The notes under the pieces: generated by a model
Seen by the model: the letters and a program-made list of their open reading frames with translations, nothing else
Databases searched by the model: none
Told to the model about the DNA's origin: nothing
Assembly: GCF_001661345.1 (NCBI RefSeq)
Contig: NW_017962917.1
Span: 434,001 to 498,000, forward strand
Direction: 5' to 3'
Length of the DNA stretch: 64,000 bases
From: Ascoidea rubescens DSM 1968
Lineage: Eukaryota > Ascomycota > Saccharomycetes > Ascoideales > Ascoideaceae
In this document: positions 52,801 to 63,332 of the stretch, piece after piece
Layout of the letters: each line of letters opens with the position of its first letter
Numbering within the stretch: position 1 is the first letter of the stretch
Position numbers and translations under genes: made by a program

Positions 52801-54285
52801 AATAATGTTGAGAAAAAAATAAATGGAACAAAAGAAAATGACATTGTTGTCTCTAACAAAAAAGTGAAAACTAAAGCCTTTAATATCAAAAGACCGAATA
52901 TTTTAGCTTCTCTTTCAATTGATAAAAATTCTATATCCAGTTGGAAGCCTGAAGAAATAAAAAAATTGTTAGAGGGTGTTGAAACATTTAACAGTAATTG
53001 GCATAAAATTGCTGAATTTGTTGGCACAAAAACACCAGAACAGTGTATTTTAAGATTTTTGAAATTGCCAATTGAAGATCCATATTTAGAAAAGCATCCA
53101 GAAAAATTAGGACCTTTGAAGTATGCTCCATATATTCCATTTAGTGCAATAGATAACCCAATCATGACGGCGATTGCTTATTTATGTGAGTTGGTAGATG
53201 CTGACATTGCAAAATCAGCATCTCAGAACGCTATAAAGAAAATTGAACGTGACTTGATAGAAAAATTGAGTGGAGGAGAAAAAGTTAAATTGAGTGAAAC
53301 AAATAAGGAGAAAAATGTTAAAAAATTAAAAGAAGATCAGACTGCAAAAGATGAAGATCAAAAAATGGAAGATATCAACAATAATAAAGAAAATAAAAGA
53401 ATTGAAGAAAAAGAAACCAAAATATCGATAGACAAAAAGGAAAAACAGGATAAAAATAATGAGAAAGAAAAAGAAACCAAACAAGAACAAAAAGAAGACA
53501 GTTCAACAAAGCTAAATAATATAGAGGATAAATTTACTGAAAATAATGAGAATCATGGTTTAAAAGAAGATATTTTAGATAAAGAAAACAAAGGTTTAAA
53601 TAAAAATAAAAATAAAAATAAAAATAAAAATAAAAAAGAAAAATCAATAAACAATGATGATTTGGATCCAAAAACAGAAAAAGTTCCTGAGGAACCTAGA
53701 ACTGATCCATTAGATTATATAAAAGAGGGAACGTATATGGCCATGGGTTCTGCTGCAGCAAGATCGCATATCTTTTCTCGTTATGAAGAACGTGAAATGC
53801 ATAAGCTGATAATGAAACTACTAAATTTTCAATTCACTAAGATCAATTTAAAACTAGAAAAAATGAGAGTTTGCGAGAAACTGTTAGAGTTGGAAAAAAA
53901 ATCATTGCAGAAGTTTCAACAAGAAATTTTCCTCAATAGCTTATCATTAGCCAAGCATAGTTCGTCTATCAATTCCAAGCTATCCAATGCAATCTCTGTT
54001 TTAAAAGAAACAGTGGACCTATTCAAATCATCTGCGAAATTTAGTGAAGATAATTCAATCAAACCTGATTTAGGCGTTAATGAAGAAGCTATATTATCCA
54101 ATATTGAAAATGCCGAAGAAATAGTTAGTGAAGCCAAAAAGTTATTTCTTAATCCTGTTAAATATTCGGTATTTCATGATAAAGCTCAAGATAAAAGCAA
54201 TAAAAGTGGTATTAGTAGTGAAGTGTCTGATGTTAATCCAATTAGCGTTGCTGCTCCAAATCTTTATAAATATTGGGGCGGCTAA
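49816..54285 (+). CDS. SWI3: SWI/SNF subunit Swi3
   Basis: This encodes a 1489-residue core subunit of the SWI/SNF remodeller. The ATG at 49816 is the first in frame (codons upstream start with TTG). Residues 1-740 are Asn/Asp/Ser/Gln/Pro-rich and probably disordered. The SWIRM domain is at about 750-845 ([62 protein letters not shown]). It is followed by EPPLTDHFK and GLFPFQPYK, features I recall in Swi3 rather than its RSC paralogue Rsc8. The SANT domain is at about 1040-1090 ([35 protein letters not shown]). A Lys/Glu-rich stretch and a C-terminal coiled coil (about 1325-1385) complete the family layout. It is about 660 residues longer than the yeast protein (825), mostly at the N-terminus. 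Two in-frame CTG codons (53806, 53881) fall in the coiled coil at hydrophobic positions. Confidence 0.92.
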   Translation: [1489 protein letters not shown]

Positions 54286-54892
54286 ATTTGTATTGAATAA
54301 TTCTCTACAAACAAGCATAAATTCGTTTCTTTTTTGGTGTTTCTAGTATTTTTTTAGTTTTAGCTTTATTTTTATTCTTTTTTGATCTCATTAAGTTTTG
54401 TTTCCAGTTTTGTGTTTATTGTTGTTTTAAGTTTTATCACTCAAATTATTGTAAATCTAAACTATTTATTATTTATTCTTTTCAAATTTTTTTTAATTTC
54501 TTTGCTTCTATGTATTGATCAGTTAATTTTGTTTTATTAATTTTGAATTTGACGGATATTCTCAAAAACAAAGAATAAAAACAACTGTAGATTAGAGATA
54601 TCAGTTGTAAGATTGTCTCTGAAGCATTCAAACCAAGCGTGGAAGTTTGGTGTGATGGAGTGTTGGTTGGAAGTGCTTTGAGCTTCATGAGTCTCAAGCA
54701 GCAGTTACATAGTACAGCACCTTATCATTTAATACCCGAAGACTTTATGACACCAACTCTCGATAGCGATTGAATGCTGATTCCAACACAAAAACGATAA
54801 TGACAAATGAATATTTATTACTCGAAGAGCCCACCGGGTACTGTGTTCCATCATTGTAGTTAGTAACAAAACCTCTAACATCACCTTTAAAA
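54286..54892. other. SWI3 3' flank and intervening DNA
   Basis: A+T-rich SWI3 3' flank to about 54590, then more mixed sequence. Minus-strand frames here (54482-54697 and 54729-55022) are unlike known proteins. The second overlaps the upstream region shared by the two LRR pseudogene copies and is therefore unlikely to be a gene. Confidence 0.45.
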
Positions 54893-56135
54893 ACATACTG
54901 TGAAATGAGGTGATGAACACAGATTTGCTACTGAAAGCAGTAGCTGCTGTTTGATGCATATACAGGCAAGTAATTCTAGCAATACAGCAAATTGCAGTAT
55001 GATTGCCGTTTATGCAATACATCTATTAAAGATAATAGAAAGTAATAGAAGAAATCAGAGATAAATTACAAAAATGCAGTTGTTTAATTTCCAGAAGAGA
55101 ATTATTGATTATTATCCCCATATATTGGACGACTTGCTGACTTTTATTGTTCAGCGTATATTATATCATATACCAATTACTCAGTTACTGCTTCTAACCA
55201 ACTTGAATTCGCTTGATCTTTCCAACAATTGTCTAGATATGCTCACTGATTTGAAGAAGTTGTGCAATTTGGTTGACTTAGATTTGTCCAGTAATCAATT
55301 CAGCATTTTTCCTGATTTAGAGCTATGTTTCAATTTGTTGAATCTTGATTTGACATTCAATGGATTGAGAAGCTAAAAACATTGATTCAATAAGATGTTT
55401 AGAAAGACTGGCAAAGTTAGAGTCAATGAAATTGCAATTAAGCAAGCCAGATTCAGTAAGAATATTCCCAACATTTGTGAACTTAATATCATTGAACTTG
55501 GAGATATATTTGACTAATTTATCGCTTAAGAAGATTGAAAAATTGACAACACAGACATTGAAATTGTCAACTGATATAGATGATACCTTAAATAAGCCTT
55601 TAGAAACCAATGATTTGAATCAAATCAGTAATCTAGTAATTTTGAATTTAGCTAGAAATATGATTGCCAGAATAACAAATTTGGAAGATTTAACAAAACT
55701 AAAAGTACCAGAGTTGCAGAACAATAAAATTTTGAAATTTGAGAATCTTAGTAGCTCGAAATCACTAAAGGAGGTAAATTTAAATTCTAACCAAATACGA
55801 AAGATTCAAAATTTAAATAATCTAGATAATTTGAAATTGCTGGATCTATCATACAACCAAATTTTTAAACTTGAAAACTTATCTGAGTTAAGAAATTTGA
55901 AAAGACTAAATTTAATGCTAAACTGTATCATAACGATGGAAGAATGCCAAAAACTTAGCAAAATTGAAAATGTTAAATTTAAATAAAAACAGAATTAAAG
56001 TAATTAAAAATCTGGACAAGAAACTACTGAAAAACCTGAAAAACCTGATAATATGATAAGAATTGACTGCTATAATAATAGAATTGATTACCTCGAGGGT
56101 TTGAAAGATCTTCCAAAGGGATGAAAAATATTTGT
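54893..56135 (+). pseudogene. Decayed F-box-like/LRR gene, copy 2 (shorter copy)
   Basis: An ATG at 55074 opens a 100-codon frame: an F-box-like start (DDLLTFIVQRILYHIPITQLL) followed by Sds22-like leucine-rich repeats (LNSLDLSNNCLDMLTDLKKL, LVDLDLSSNQFSIF). It stops at 55376. The repeat series continues in the +1-shifted frame, overlapping it, through to 55986 (186 codons from ATG 55426), so one frameshift near 55365-55376 separates two LRR halves. Further repeats trail off to about 56135. Compared with copy 1 at 18.9-21.2 kb it lacks a ~640-base middle domain and ~350 bases within the LRR part. Upstream DNA from 54898 is also shared. A working split or truncated product cannot be ruled out but is unlikely. 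Confidence 0.7.
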
Positions 56136-56568
56136 GTATTATACTTCAAGTCTAAAAGAATTTAGCTATCATGGGCTTTTGTAATTTGGGATTGATGTAT
56201 AGATCTACTTGAATATAGAGTTGATAATAAATTCTATATTTTGTAGTATCCTATTGAAATACACAGTTTGATTCTGTTTTTTCCTGTTTATTGTGTAAAG
56301 AAGCCGCGTATATTGCTCAATCTTAAGAGATAATTATACTGCTAAACTTTCATTTAACTCCAAATAAAAACCAATACCAGTCCAACGATTCGTTACACAA
56401 ATTACAAATTCTAGTTCAATTAGCAGTTTTATAAAGGATACTTCAAGATTTTGGTGCTGCAATTTAAAGAATTTCCTTTTCGTGGTTTTATGGGAATATC
56501 TGAATTTATTCTAGGTCAATTTTGTATATTCTTCACAAGACTTTTGACATCAGCGCTAACGTTTAATA
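56136..56568. promoter_or_regulatory. HFM1 upstream region
   Basis: About 430 bases between the last recognisable LRR remnant and the HFM1 ATG. A+T-rich with no ORF. I did not see a clear URS1 (meiotic) element. Confidence 0.35.
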
Positions 56569-59500
56569 ATGGGCTCTTTTCTAAATCAACTTGAAGAGTA
56601 CATCAATGATGAAGCCCAAGATAATGGTGATGAATTTGGTATTTGTTACTTTATCGATCCTCGAACCTGTGAATGAACCATGAAATTAACACTGACTTTC
56701 CTTTTCTATTCTTTTGACTAGATATCCCATCTTCAAAGTCTGGATTCCTTAATAGTGCAAATCTCAGAAGTAACTGGAGCAGAAATGATAGTGATCAATT
56801 GTCTTCATATCAATTTGCTTCGTCAATGAACAGACATAGCTCGAATTATTTGAAATCAAACTTCTCTATTTCTCAGAAACATAATGACAGTCATTACTAT
56901 AATGACAATCATGATTATTTTGATAAAAAAGACAAAGATATTGATGGCAATGGAAATGGTAATGAATTTCCATTTGAAAGCCCCAATACCTCAATGGTAA
57001 CTGATAATTTTATTGACTTTAAAGATAACGAAATAAAAGCTATAGATTATACAAACAATAGATTGAAATTATCTAATAATAACAATAAGAAGAATCATAG
57101 TAGTAGTTCCGATTTTGGCACATTTAATTCAAAGAAAAACGCTGCTTATTCTATTAGAACAGTTGATGTAGATGATTATCACAATACTGAAAATTACAAC
57201 AACAATTACAAAGATGATCAAAATAACACTGATAATCTCCCATCTTCTCAATATTTTAAAAAGGATTCGAATTTCAATAACATCGATTATAATAATGGTA
57301 ATAGTAATAATAGTAATAATAATAACTACAAGCACTTCACATCATACATAAATTTAAATGATGAACCCGATCAAATCTCAACTATTAAACTACCTGATAA
57401 AGTTAGATCAATTTTTAATTTTAATTATTTTAATAAAATGCAGTCGAAGTCTTTTGATTCAATTTATAACACTGATCATAATTCTGTTATTAGCTCTCCT
57501 ACTGGCTCTGGTAAAACTGTTCTCTTTGAATTAGCTATCTTACGACTATACCTCAGGAAAACTGGAAATGATACTCAGAATATAAAAGTGTTATACATGG
57601 CTCCCACAAAGGCTCTATGTGTTGAAAGACAAGTTGATTGGATGAAAAAATTTTCCACCACTTTAAATTTAACTGTTGGTATTTTAACAAGTGATACCTC
57701 AAAAATTGAAGCTGAGAGAGTTCGAAAATCAAATATTATAATAACAACTCCTGAAAAATGGGATTTAATAACCAGGCGGTGGTTTGATTATAATAGATTG
57801 TTTGATTTAATTCGATTATTATTGATTGATGAAATTCATATTTTAAGAGACAAACGTGGTTCAACGTTAGAAGTTGTAACAACAAGAATGAAAACAATGT
57901 GCAATGAAATAAGGATTATTGCATTATCTGCCACTGTTCCAAATATTCAAGATATCTCAAGGTGGTTGAAAATTGATTCGATATCAACTCAGTCTGCTGT
58001 TACTTTAGTTTTTGGTGAAGAATATAGAGCAATTAAACTAAATCGGTTTGTTTATGGCTATTATCATAATTCAAATAATGATTTTGGTTTTGATATAACA
58101 TTAAATTCAAAGTTAATTGAAATTTTAAGGCAAAGAAGCTTTGGAAAACCTGTTTTAATTTTTTGTCCAACAAGAAAAATTTGTTTAACCACTTGTCAAT
58201 ACATCTCTAAAAATGGTAATGGTATCTTTCAAAATAACAAAGATTCTATTCTACCAGTCAAGGATAAAGAGTTATCTCAATTGCTAAATTCGGGTATTGC
58301 ATATCATCATGCTGGATTGTCTTTTGAAGATCGTCAGGCCGTTGAAAGAAATTTCATTTCTGGTGCTGTCAAAGTTCTTTGTTCCACCTCAACTTTAGCT
58401 GTTGGAGTTAATTTGCCAGCGTATCTAGTTATAATAAAGGGAACAAAAAGTTGGACTGACGCTGGTTTAGCTGAATACTCTGAACTTGATGTTTTACAAA
58501 TGATTGGTAGGGCAGGAAGGCCTCAATTTGAACAAGAAGGAACCGTTGTTATAATGACTGCTTCAAAAGATAAACAGAGATACGAAAAATTGGTTAAAGG
58601 AACTGAAAAGATTGAAAGTTGTTTGCATTTAAATTTTTTAGAAAACTTAGCAGCTGAGATTTCATTAGGTACAATAAAATGCATAGAAACAGCAGTAAAA
58701 TGGTTAAAAAATACCTTTTTTTATACTCGATTTATTGCTAACCCAACTGCATACAGAGAGTTGCAGTTATTGGATAATCCGAGTTTTGATCTTGATAAGA
58801 GGTTGAGGATATTTTGTGATAAAAAGATCAACGAATTATTAGAAAATCAGATTATTGAAACAGATGGGAAAAATCTCGTTAGTACAGCCTTTGGGAAAGC
58901 AATGTCTCGGCATTACATTTTCTTTGAAACAATGAAAAAACTTATTTATTCTCCTAAGAATCAAACATTGAGTGAAACATTAATGCTTTTAGCTAATTCT
59001 ACTGAATTTAAAGAAATTAAATATAAGAGATCAGAGGGTAAGCTTTTAAAAGAGATAAATTCGTCTCCTTTAATACGGTTTCCATTAAAAACAAAGGAGG
59101 CTAATCTTACAGATGGAGACAAAATTTCATTAATAATTCAATATGAATTGGGTGGATTAGAATATCCTACATATAATGGATCTCTTAAACTTTACCAAAC
59201 ATTTTCGTATGATAAGGTAACAGTTTTCAAGCAATTACCTCGGATAATCCGATGTATGATTGATACTTTTAGTGAAAAAAAGGATTCAACATCTCTTCTC
59301 AATACTTTAAAACTATGGAGATGCGTAACTGGAAAATGTTGGGAAGATTCTCCAATGGTTTTAAGGCAATTGGAAGGAATTGGATTAGCATATGTTCGGA
59401 AGTTTGTTAATCATGATGTTTTATCATTTAAAAATTTAATAAAATTAGATAGTACAACGATAGAATATTTTTTAAGAATGAAACCCGGTTCAGGGAATAA

Positions 59501-61212
59501 GATATTAAAAGATGTGAACAGTATTCCAAAGCTTTTTTTAAAAGCAAAGCTTCGAACACATATTATTGATTCAGATTGCCAAAGCATTGGGATTGGATTT
59601 ACAGTTACAATTGGATCACATAATTATCAAAAAAGTTCAACGTGGCATAAAAAGTTGTTGATTTTAAACATTGTTAGTGAAGTAACAGATGGAATGTTGA
59701 TTGATTTCAGAAGAATACATGCTTCAAAACTAGAAACACCAAAATCCTTTGATTTAATGGCGAAACTTACGTGTAAAGCACAGATAGTAAGAATTCATTG
59801 CTATTGTGAAGAAATAGGTATGTTAGTAATTTTTTTTATTTTTTATTTCACTTGTGGGATTTGTTTTTATTGAAAAGTGATACTAATAGTGAATATTAAG
59901 CTGGTGTTGGAAAAACAATTGAGCTAAATTTGGATGAAATTCCTTCTTTTAAGTTTTCATCATTAAAAAAATCGTCTTTCAAGTCAAGAGAGCCAAAGAC
60001 AATAAAGAAGGATATTAGTATGATGAATCATACCATAGATGAATATTTATATAAAAAAGCAGACAATAATGATCAGTTTCCTTCGGATGGTATGTATATT
60101 TAAGGTGATTTTTTGATGATAATAATAATAAAGATAATTGAAAAATAGTTGAATACTAACAATAGAAATGAGCAGATTTTGACGATGACGATGATGATTT
60201 AAACGACTTACTTTCCAGTGCCTGTGTTAAGAAAGTAAAAAACACCAAAGAAAAAAATGAAGTTAAAATTGGGTTAGAGAGTGAAGATTTAAAATTTTAT
60301 GAATACAATGTTCGATCTGACGGAAAGTATGAATGCAAGCATTTGTGCAAAGATAAGACAAAGTAAGTTTTCTTCTAAGCTTTTTTAATTTTGAAATGCA
60401 TTGAGTAATTGTGAGTTAACTAACATGGTGGTGATTAAAGTTGTCGGCATATATGCTGCAAAGAAGGTTTGATTACGCTTCCTAAAAACGGAAGAGCAAG
60501 CATGCAAACAAAAAGTTTGAATTTAGAAAAACAAGAGCAGGAAAGTGAAATAAAGAATAAAGACAAAGAAAACAAAAACAAAAACAACTTTAACTTCGTG
60601 AAAGAAATACAAAACCGCAAAAATTCTAGACGCAAAAAAGACTACAAAGACAACAAAGAAAAACCTATTCCCAAGACGAAGAAACGAAAACTCAACGGAC
60701 AGAAAAGTGTACTATTGCATGATATCGGAGACTTTTTTGATGAGTCGGATGATGAGGAATTTTCCATTTCTGATTACCCTTCAATTCAGAACATGAAGTT
60801 CAGTAAAGCGAAAGAAGCACCAACGGTGGAAAGCACCAAAGCATTGCCAGTGTTGAATGCGAAAAACTTTCCAACGAGTTCCAGCAGAGACAACAAAAAC
60901 GAAGTAATCGTCATCAAAGACCTAACGGACGACGCACGCTCTGATGGTATGTTTAGAATCGACAGTGAGTACCATTTCCAGTCGAAAGGAGGAACAGAGC
61001 AAGAACCTGAGGCTACGTTTGTGCGTGAAAAAGGAGGCGAGGAAGCAGCTGATGCAAAAGACAAAGAGTTTGATGCGTTGCTTGAAAGCTTCGGCGAGTC
61101 TGAGAGAACACAAAAAGGCTTGGCCGAGACAAGCTTTTCGGGCCCAGAACAAGTCCTCGCACACAAACACGACTGGCTTAGTTTTTTGGGCTCGGACGTG
61201 GTTTTCGAGTAG
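56569..61212 (+). CDS. HFM1: Meiotic DNA helicase Hfm1/Mer3 (five exons)
   Basis: This encodes a predicted 1437-residue Ski2/Brr2-like helicase that stabilises meiotic recombination intermediates and promotes interfering crossovers. Exons: 56569-56638, 56722-59817, 59901-60089, 60176-60362, 60441-61212. All junctions keep frame. The long second exon holds a helicase core with SSPTGSGKT (Walker A, about residue 282), LLIDEIHILRD (DEIH box), ALSATVPNIQDISRWL, AYHHAGLSFEDRQAVE and QMIGRAGRPQFE, then the winged-helix and Sec63-like region. Exons 4 and 5 together rebuild a Cys/His zinc motif, ECKHLCKDKTKNCRHICCKEG, typical of the Mer3 C-terminus. The remainder is Lys-rich and then acidic. S. cerevisiae Hfm1 has 1187 residues and, as I recall, a single intron. 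The last ~200 coding bases are G+C-rich. Confidence 0.88.
56639..56721 (+). other. HFM1 intron 1
   Basis: 83 bases, donor GTATTT (weaker than consensus), candidate branch ATTAAC (56685-56690), acceptor GACTAG. It joins a 23-codon first exon to the main exon in phase 1, restoring an ATG to a frame that otherwise starts only with TTG. Confidence 0.75.
59818..59900 (+). other. HFM1 intron 2
   Basis: 83 bases, donor GTATGT (59818-59823), branch TACTAAT (59881-59887), acceptor TTAAG. Phase 1. Read-through would end the protein 19 codons on, before its C-terminal domain. Confidence 0.88.
60090..60175 (+). other. HFM1 intron 3
   Basis: 86 bases, donor GTATGT, perfect branch TACTAAC (60154-60160), acceptor GCAG at 60174-60175. 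The earlier AATAG at 60161-60165 lies too close to the branch point. Phase 1. Confidence 0.85.
60363..60440 (+). other. HFM1 intron 4
   Basis: 78 bases, donor GTAAGT, branch TAACTAAC (60417-60424), acceptor TTAAAG. It splits the zinc-binding motif: CKHLCKDKTK lies before and CRHICC after. Confidence 0.88.
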
Positions 61213-61537
61213 CGCGACACAAAAGCCGCGCTCTGGGCCTGCGGCAAGCCTAAGGTTACCCGCTCCCGCGGCACGCCATTTCCGCGCCCACCGGCGATCC
61301 TCCGGTTTGCAGCAGGCGGAAAAGAAAACAGTCAGCTATAAATAAATCAGCGCACTGTTTTCTCAGCTTATCAAACAGAAATCCACCCATAGCTCACAGC
61401 TCTCAGCTCTCATCGCTCGATATTAATTTCTACTGATCCCCTTCTCTCTCATTCTATATTATCTCACTATCTCACATTGCTCTCAACCATCTTCATTCAA
61501 CAACCATCTTCATTCAACAACCACCACACATCTCCTA
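61213..61537. promoter_or_regulatory. Thioesterase gene promoter, G+C-rich
   Basis: The first ~120 bases are G+C-rich and contain a Reb1-type TTACCCG (61256-61262). A TATA-like GCTATAAATAA lies near 61336, and a pyrimidine-rich leader with repeated CTCTCA and a direct repeat CAACCATCTTCATT (61486-61515) precedes the ATG. Confidence 0.55.
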
Positions 61538-62617
61538 ATGCATGTTTTGAAGCTATTGACTAGTTGGCTTTCTGTTAAGTCATCCTTGGACGAATTGGAG
61601 GAAGACGAAAGGAACTCTGGCCCCAGAAATCCTATTATTCTTAGTCCTCATATGTTCAACAAGACTGAAAGAGCCCAGTTCAACGCCATAAATCCCAACA
61701 ACATTGATTCCAGTATCGTATCTTCTGATGTCATATCCTCTGATACAACCACAAAGATTGCAAATTATGAAGAATCGTCCGTCACTAGGCCCTTAATAAT
61801 ATGGCATGGAATGGGCGACTCATATGATTCAGATCCCATGAACAGAGTCTTTAATGTGCTAAGAAATACCCATCCTCTGTTGTTCATCCACTCTATTTAC
61901 ATAAATCCTGATGATTCAAAAGACCAAGAGGACTCGTTTTTTGGAAATGTTAATAATCACTTGGAGATTGCTTGTGAACAAATTAGCCAAATCAAAGAGT
62001 TGCAAAACGGCTTTGACTGCATTGGTTTCTCTCAGGGTGGCCTCTTTATTAGAAGCTTGATAGAAACTTGTCAGTTCATGGACAACAAAGTTAACAATTT
62101 AATTACCTTTGGCTCTCCTCACACCGGTGTTAGTGATTTACCCACTTGTAAAGACAATGATTGGATATGCAAGCAAAGAAACCAGTTTTTGAAAAAACAA
62201 GTTTGGAGAGAAAACATACAAACAAATATCGTATCTGCTCAATACTTCAGAGACCTCTACAATTACGAAACTTATCTTTCTCACTCAAAATTTATCGTCT
62301 ACTTGAATAATGAACTACCTGGTCACACCAACACAACCTACGCACAAAGATTGTCTTCAATTAATGGTAACTTTGTCATGGTGATGTTTGAGAAAGACAC
62401 CATTTTAGTCCCCAAACAAAGCGCATGGTTCCAAGATGAAGATATCTCAACAGGAAACATGATCGAATTGGTCGATACCGACCTATACAATGAAGATTGG
62501 CTAGGTATTAAGAAATTGGATGAAAATCACCAATTAAGATACCTAACAATTGATGATGAACATATGGTCATTTCTGATGATTTTTTAACTTTTATCGCTG
62601 AAAATTATCTTGGTTGA
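61538..62617 (+). CDS. Palmitoyl-protein thioesterase (PPT1 family)
   Basis: This encodes a 359-residue alpha/beta hydrolase of the palmitoyl-protein thioesterase family, which removes thioester-linked fatty acids from Cys residues in the lysosome/vacuole. The domain starts at about residue 85 with PLIIWHGMGDS. The nucleophile Ser165 is in GFSQGG. TFGSPHTGVSDLPTC follows and includes a likely structural Cys. The catalytic His is in the DDEHM stretch near the C-terminus (about residue 343), with a catalytic Asp expected shortly after GNFVMVMFEKDTIL. The N-terminus (MHVLKLLTSWLSVKSS) is only weakly hydrophobic, so secretion-pathway entry is not obvious from sequence. S. cerevisiae has no clear PPT1 orthologue while S. 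pombe and many other fungi do. All family motifs are intact. Confidence 0.85.
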   Translation: MHVLKLLTSWLSVKSSLDELEEDERNSGPRNPIILSPHMFNKTERAQFNAINPNNIDSSIVSSDVISSDTTTKIANYEESSVTRPLIIWHGMGDSYDSDPMNRVFNVLRNTHPLLFIHSIYINPDDSKDQEDSFFGNVNNHLEIACEQISQIKELQNGFDCIGFSQGGLFIRSLIETCQFMDNKVNNLITFGSPHTGVSDLPTCKDNDWICKQRNQFLKKQVWRENIQTNIVSAQYFRDLYNYETYLSHSKFIVYLNNELPGHTNTTYAQRLSSINGNFVMVMFEKDTILVPKQSAWFQDEDISTGNMIELVDTDLYNEDWLGIKKLDENHQLRYLTIDDEHMVISDDFLTFIAENYLG

Positions 62618-62990
62618 TTCAATTTTAGCTTGTCATATCCAAACAATAACAATCTTTATTATCTTACTAAATCTCACAAAATAATCAAAAAAGATCAAAA
62701 TTCTTATCAACCACTTCATGATCAATTATTACCAATAGCTACCTATCTGGTACCAAAAAACGGCACACCGGAGAATATGTTATTGGTTTTTAATTAGCCA
62801 AACATTCATTTGAATTACAGTAAAAGAAAGAAAGAAAGAAAAATCCTCTTTTTTTTTCAATTGAATGTTTCTCTACAGACTAGAAAGCACTGACTGTGCT
62901 GCTTAAAGCTTGAACGTTCAAGTAAATATATAGAATTTAATGACTTAGATGATCCAAATCACCAGAATTGATCCATTTTATCTACTCTCC

Positions 62991-63030
<40 letters not shown>

Positions 63031-63332
63031 AACTCTTCAATTGCTTTTTACTGAAAAAAATGAGTTTTCTTTTTCCTAATCATTCTCCACCAAACATTAA
63101 TACCACTATTAATAACTTTGCCTATAATTATATATTTTTCTTACCTTTTCCCATAAACGCCCTCAAATAAAACTTCCTCTTTCATTTTAAAACCCGTAGT
63201 GCTGGTTCCCGAAAAAAAAATTTTCCAAAACATCTTTTTTAGGTTTGCCGTAAAATTTTATTGTTCTCTTTTATAATCATCCATCATCCTTTCCATAATT
63301 ACTTTCATCTCTCTTTGATCTCTATCTCCAAA
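62618..63332. promoter_or_regulatory. UTP30 upstream region
   Basis: A 715-base tandem intergenic region with a GAAA repeat (about 62823-62841), a CT dinucleotide run (about 62995-63026) and, about 110 bases before the UTP30 ATG, AAAAATTTTC (63216-63225). The last resembles the RRPE element common upstream of yeast ribosome-biogenesis genes. I did not find a PAC (GATGAG) partner. Confidence 0.5.
62995..63026 (+). repeat. CT dinucleotide microsatellite
   Basis: About fifteen uninterrupted TC/CT units between the thioesterase gene and UTP30, in the likely promoter of UTP30. Confidence 0.95.

Noticed and set aside
54729-55022. 97-codon minus-strand frame upstream of LRR copy 2
   Set aside because: It lies largely in the region shared with copy 1's upstream DNA, where the frame is not kept, and it matches no family.
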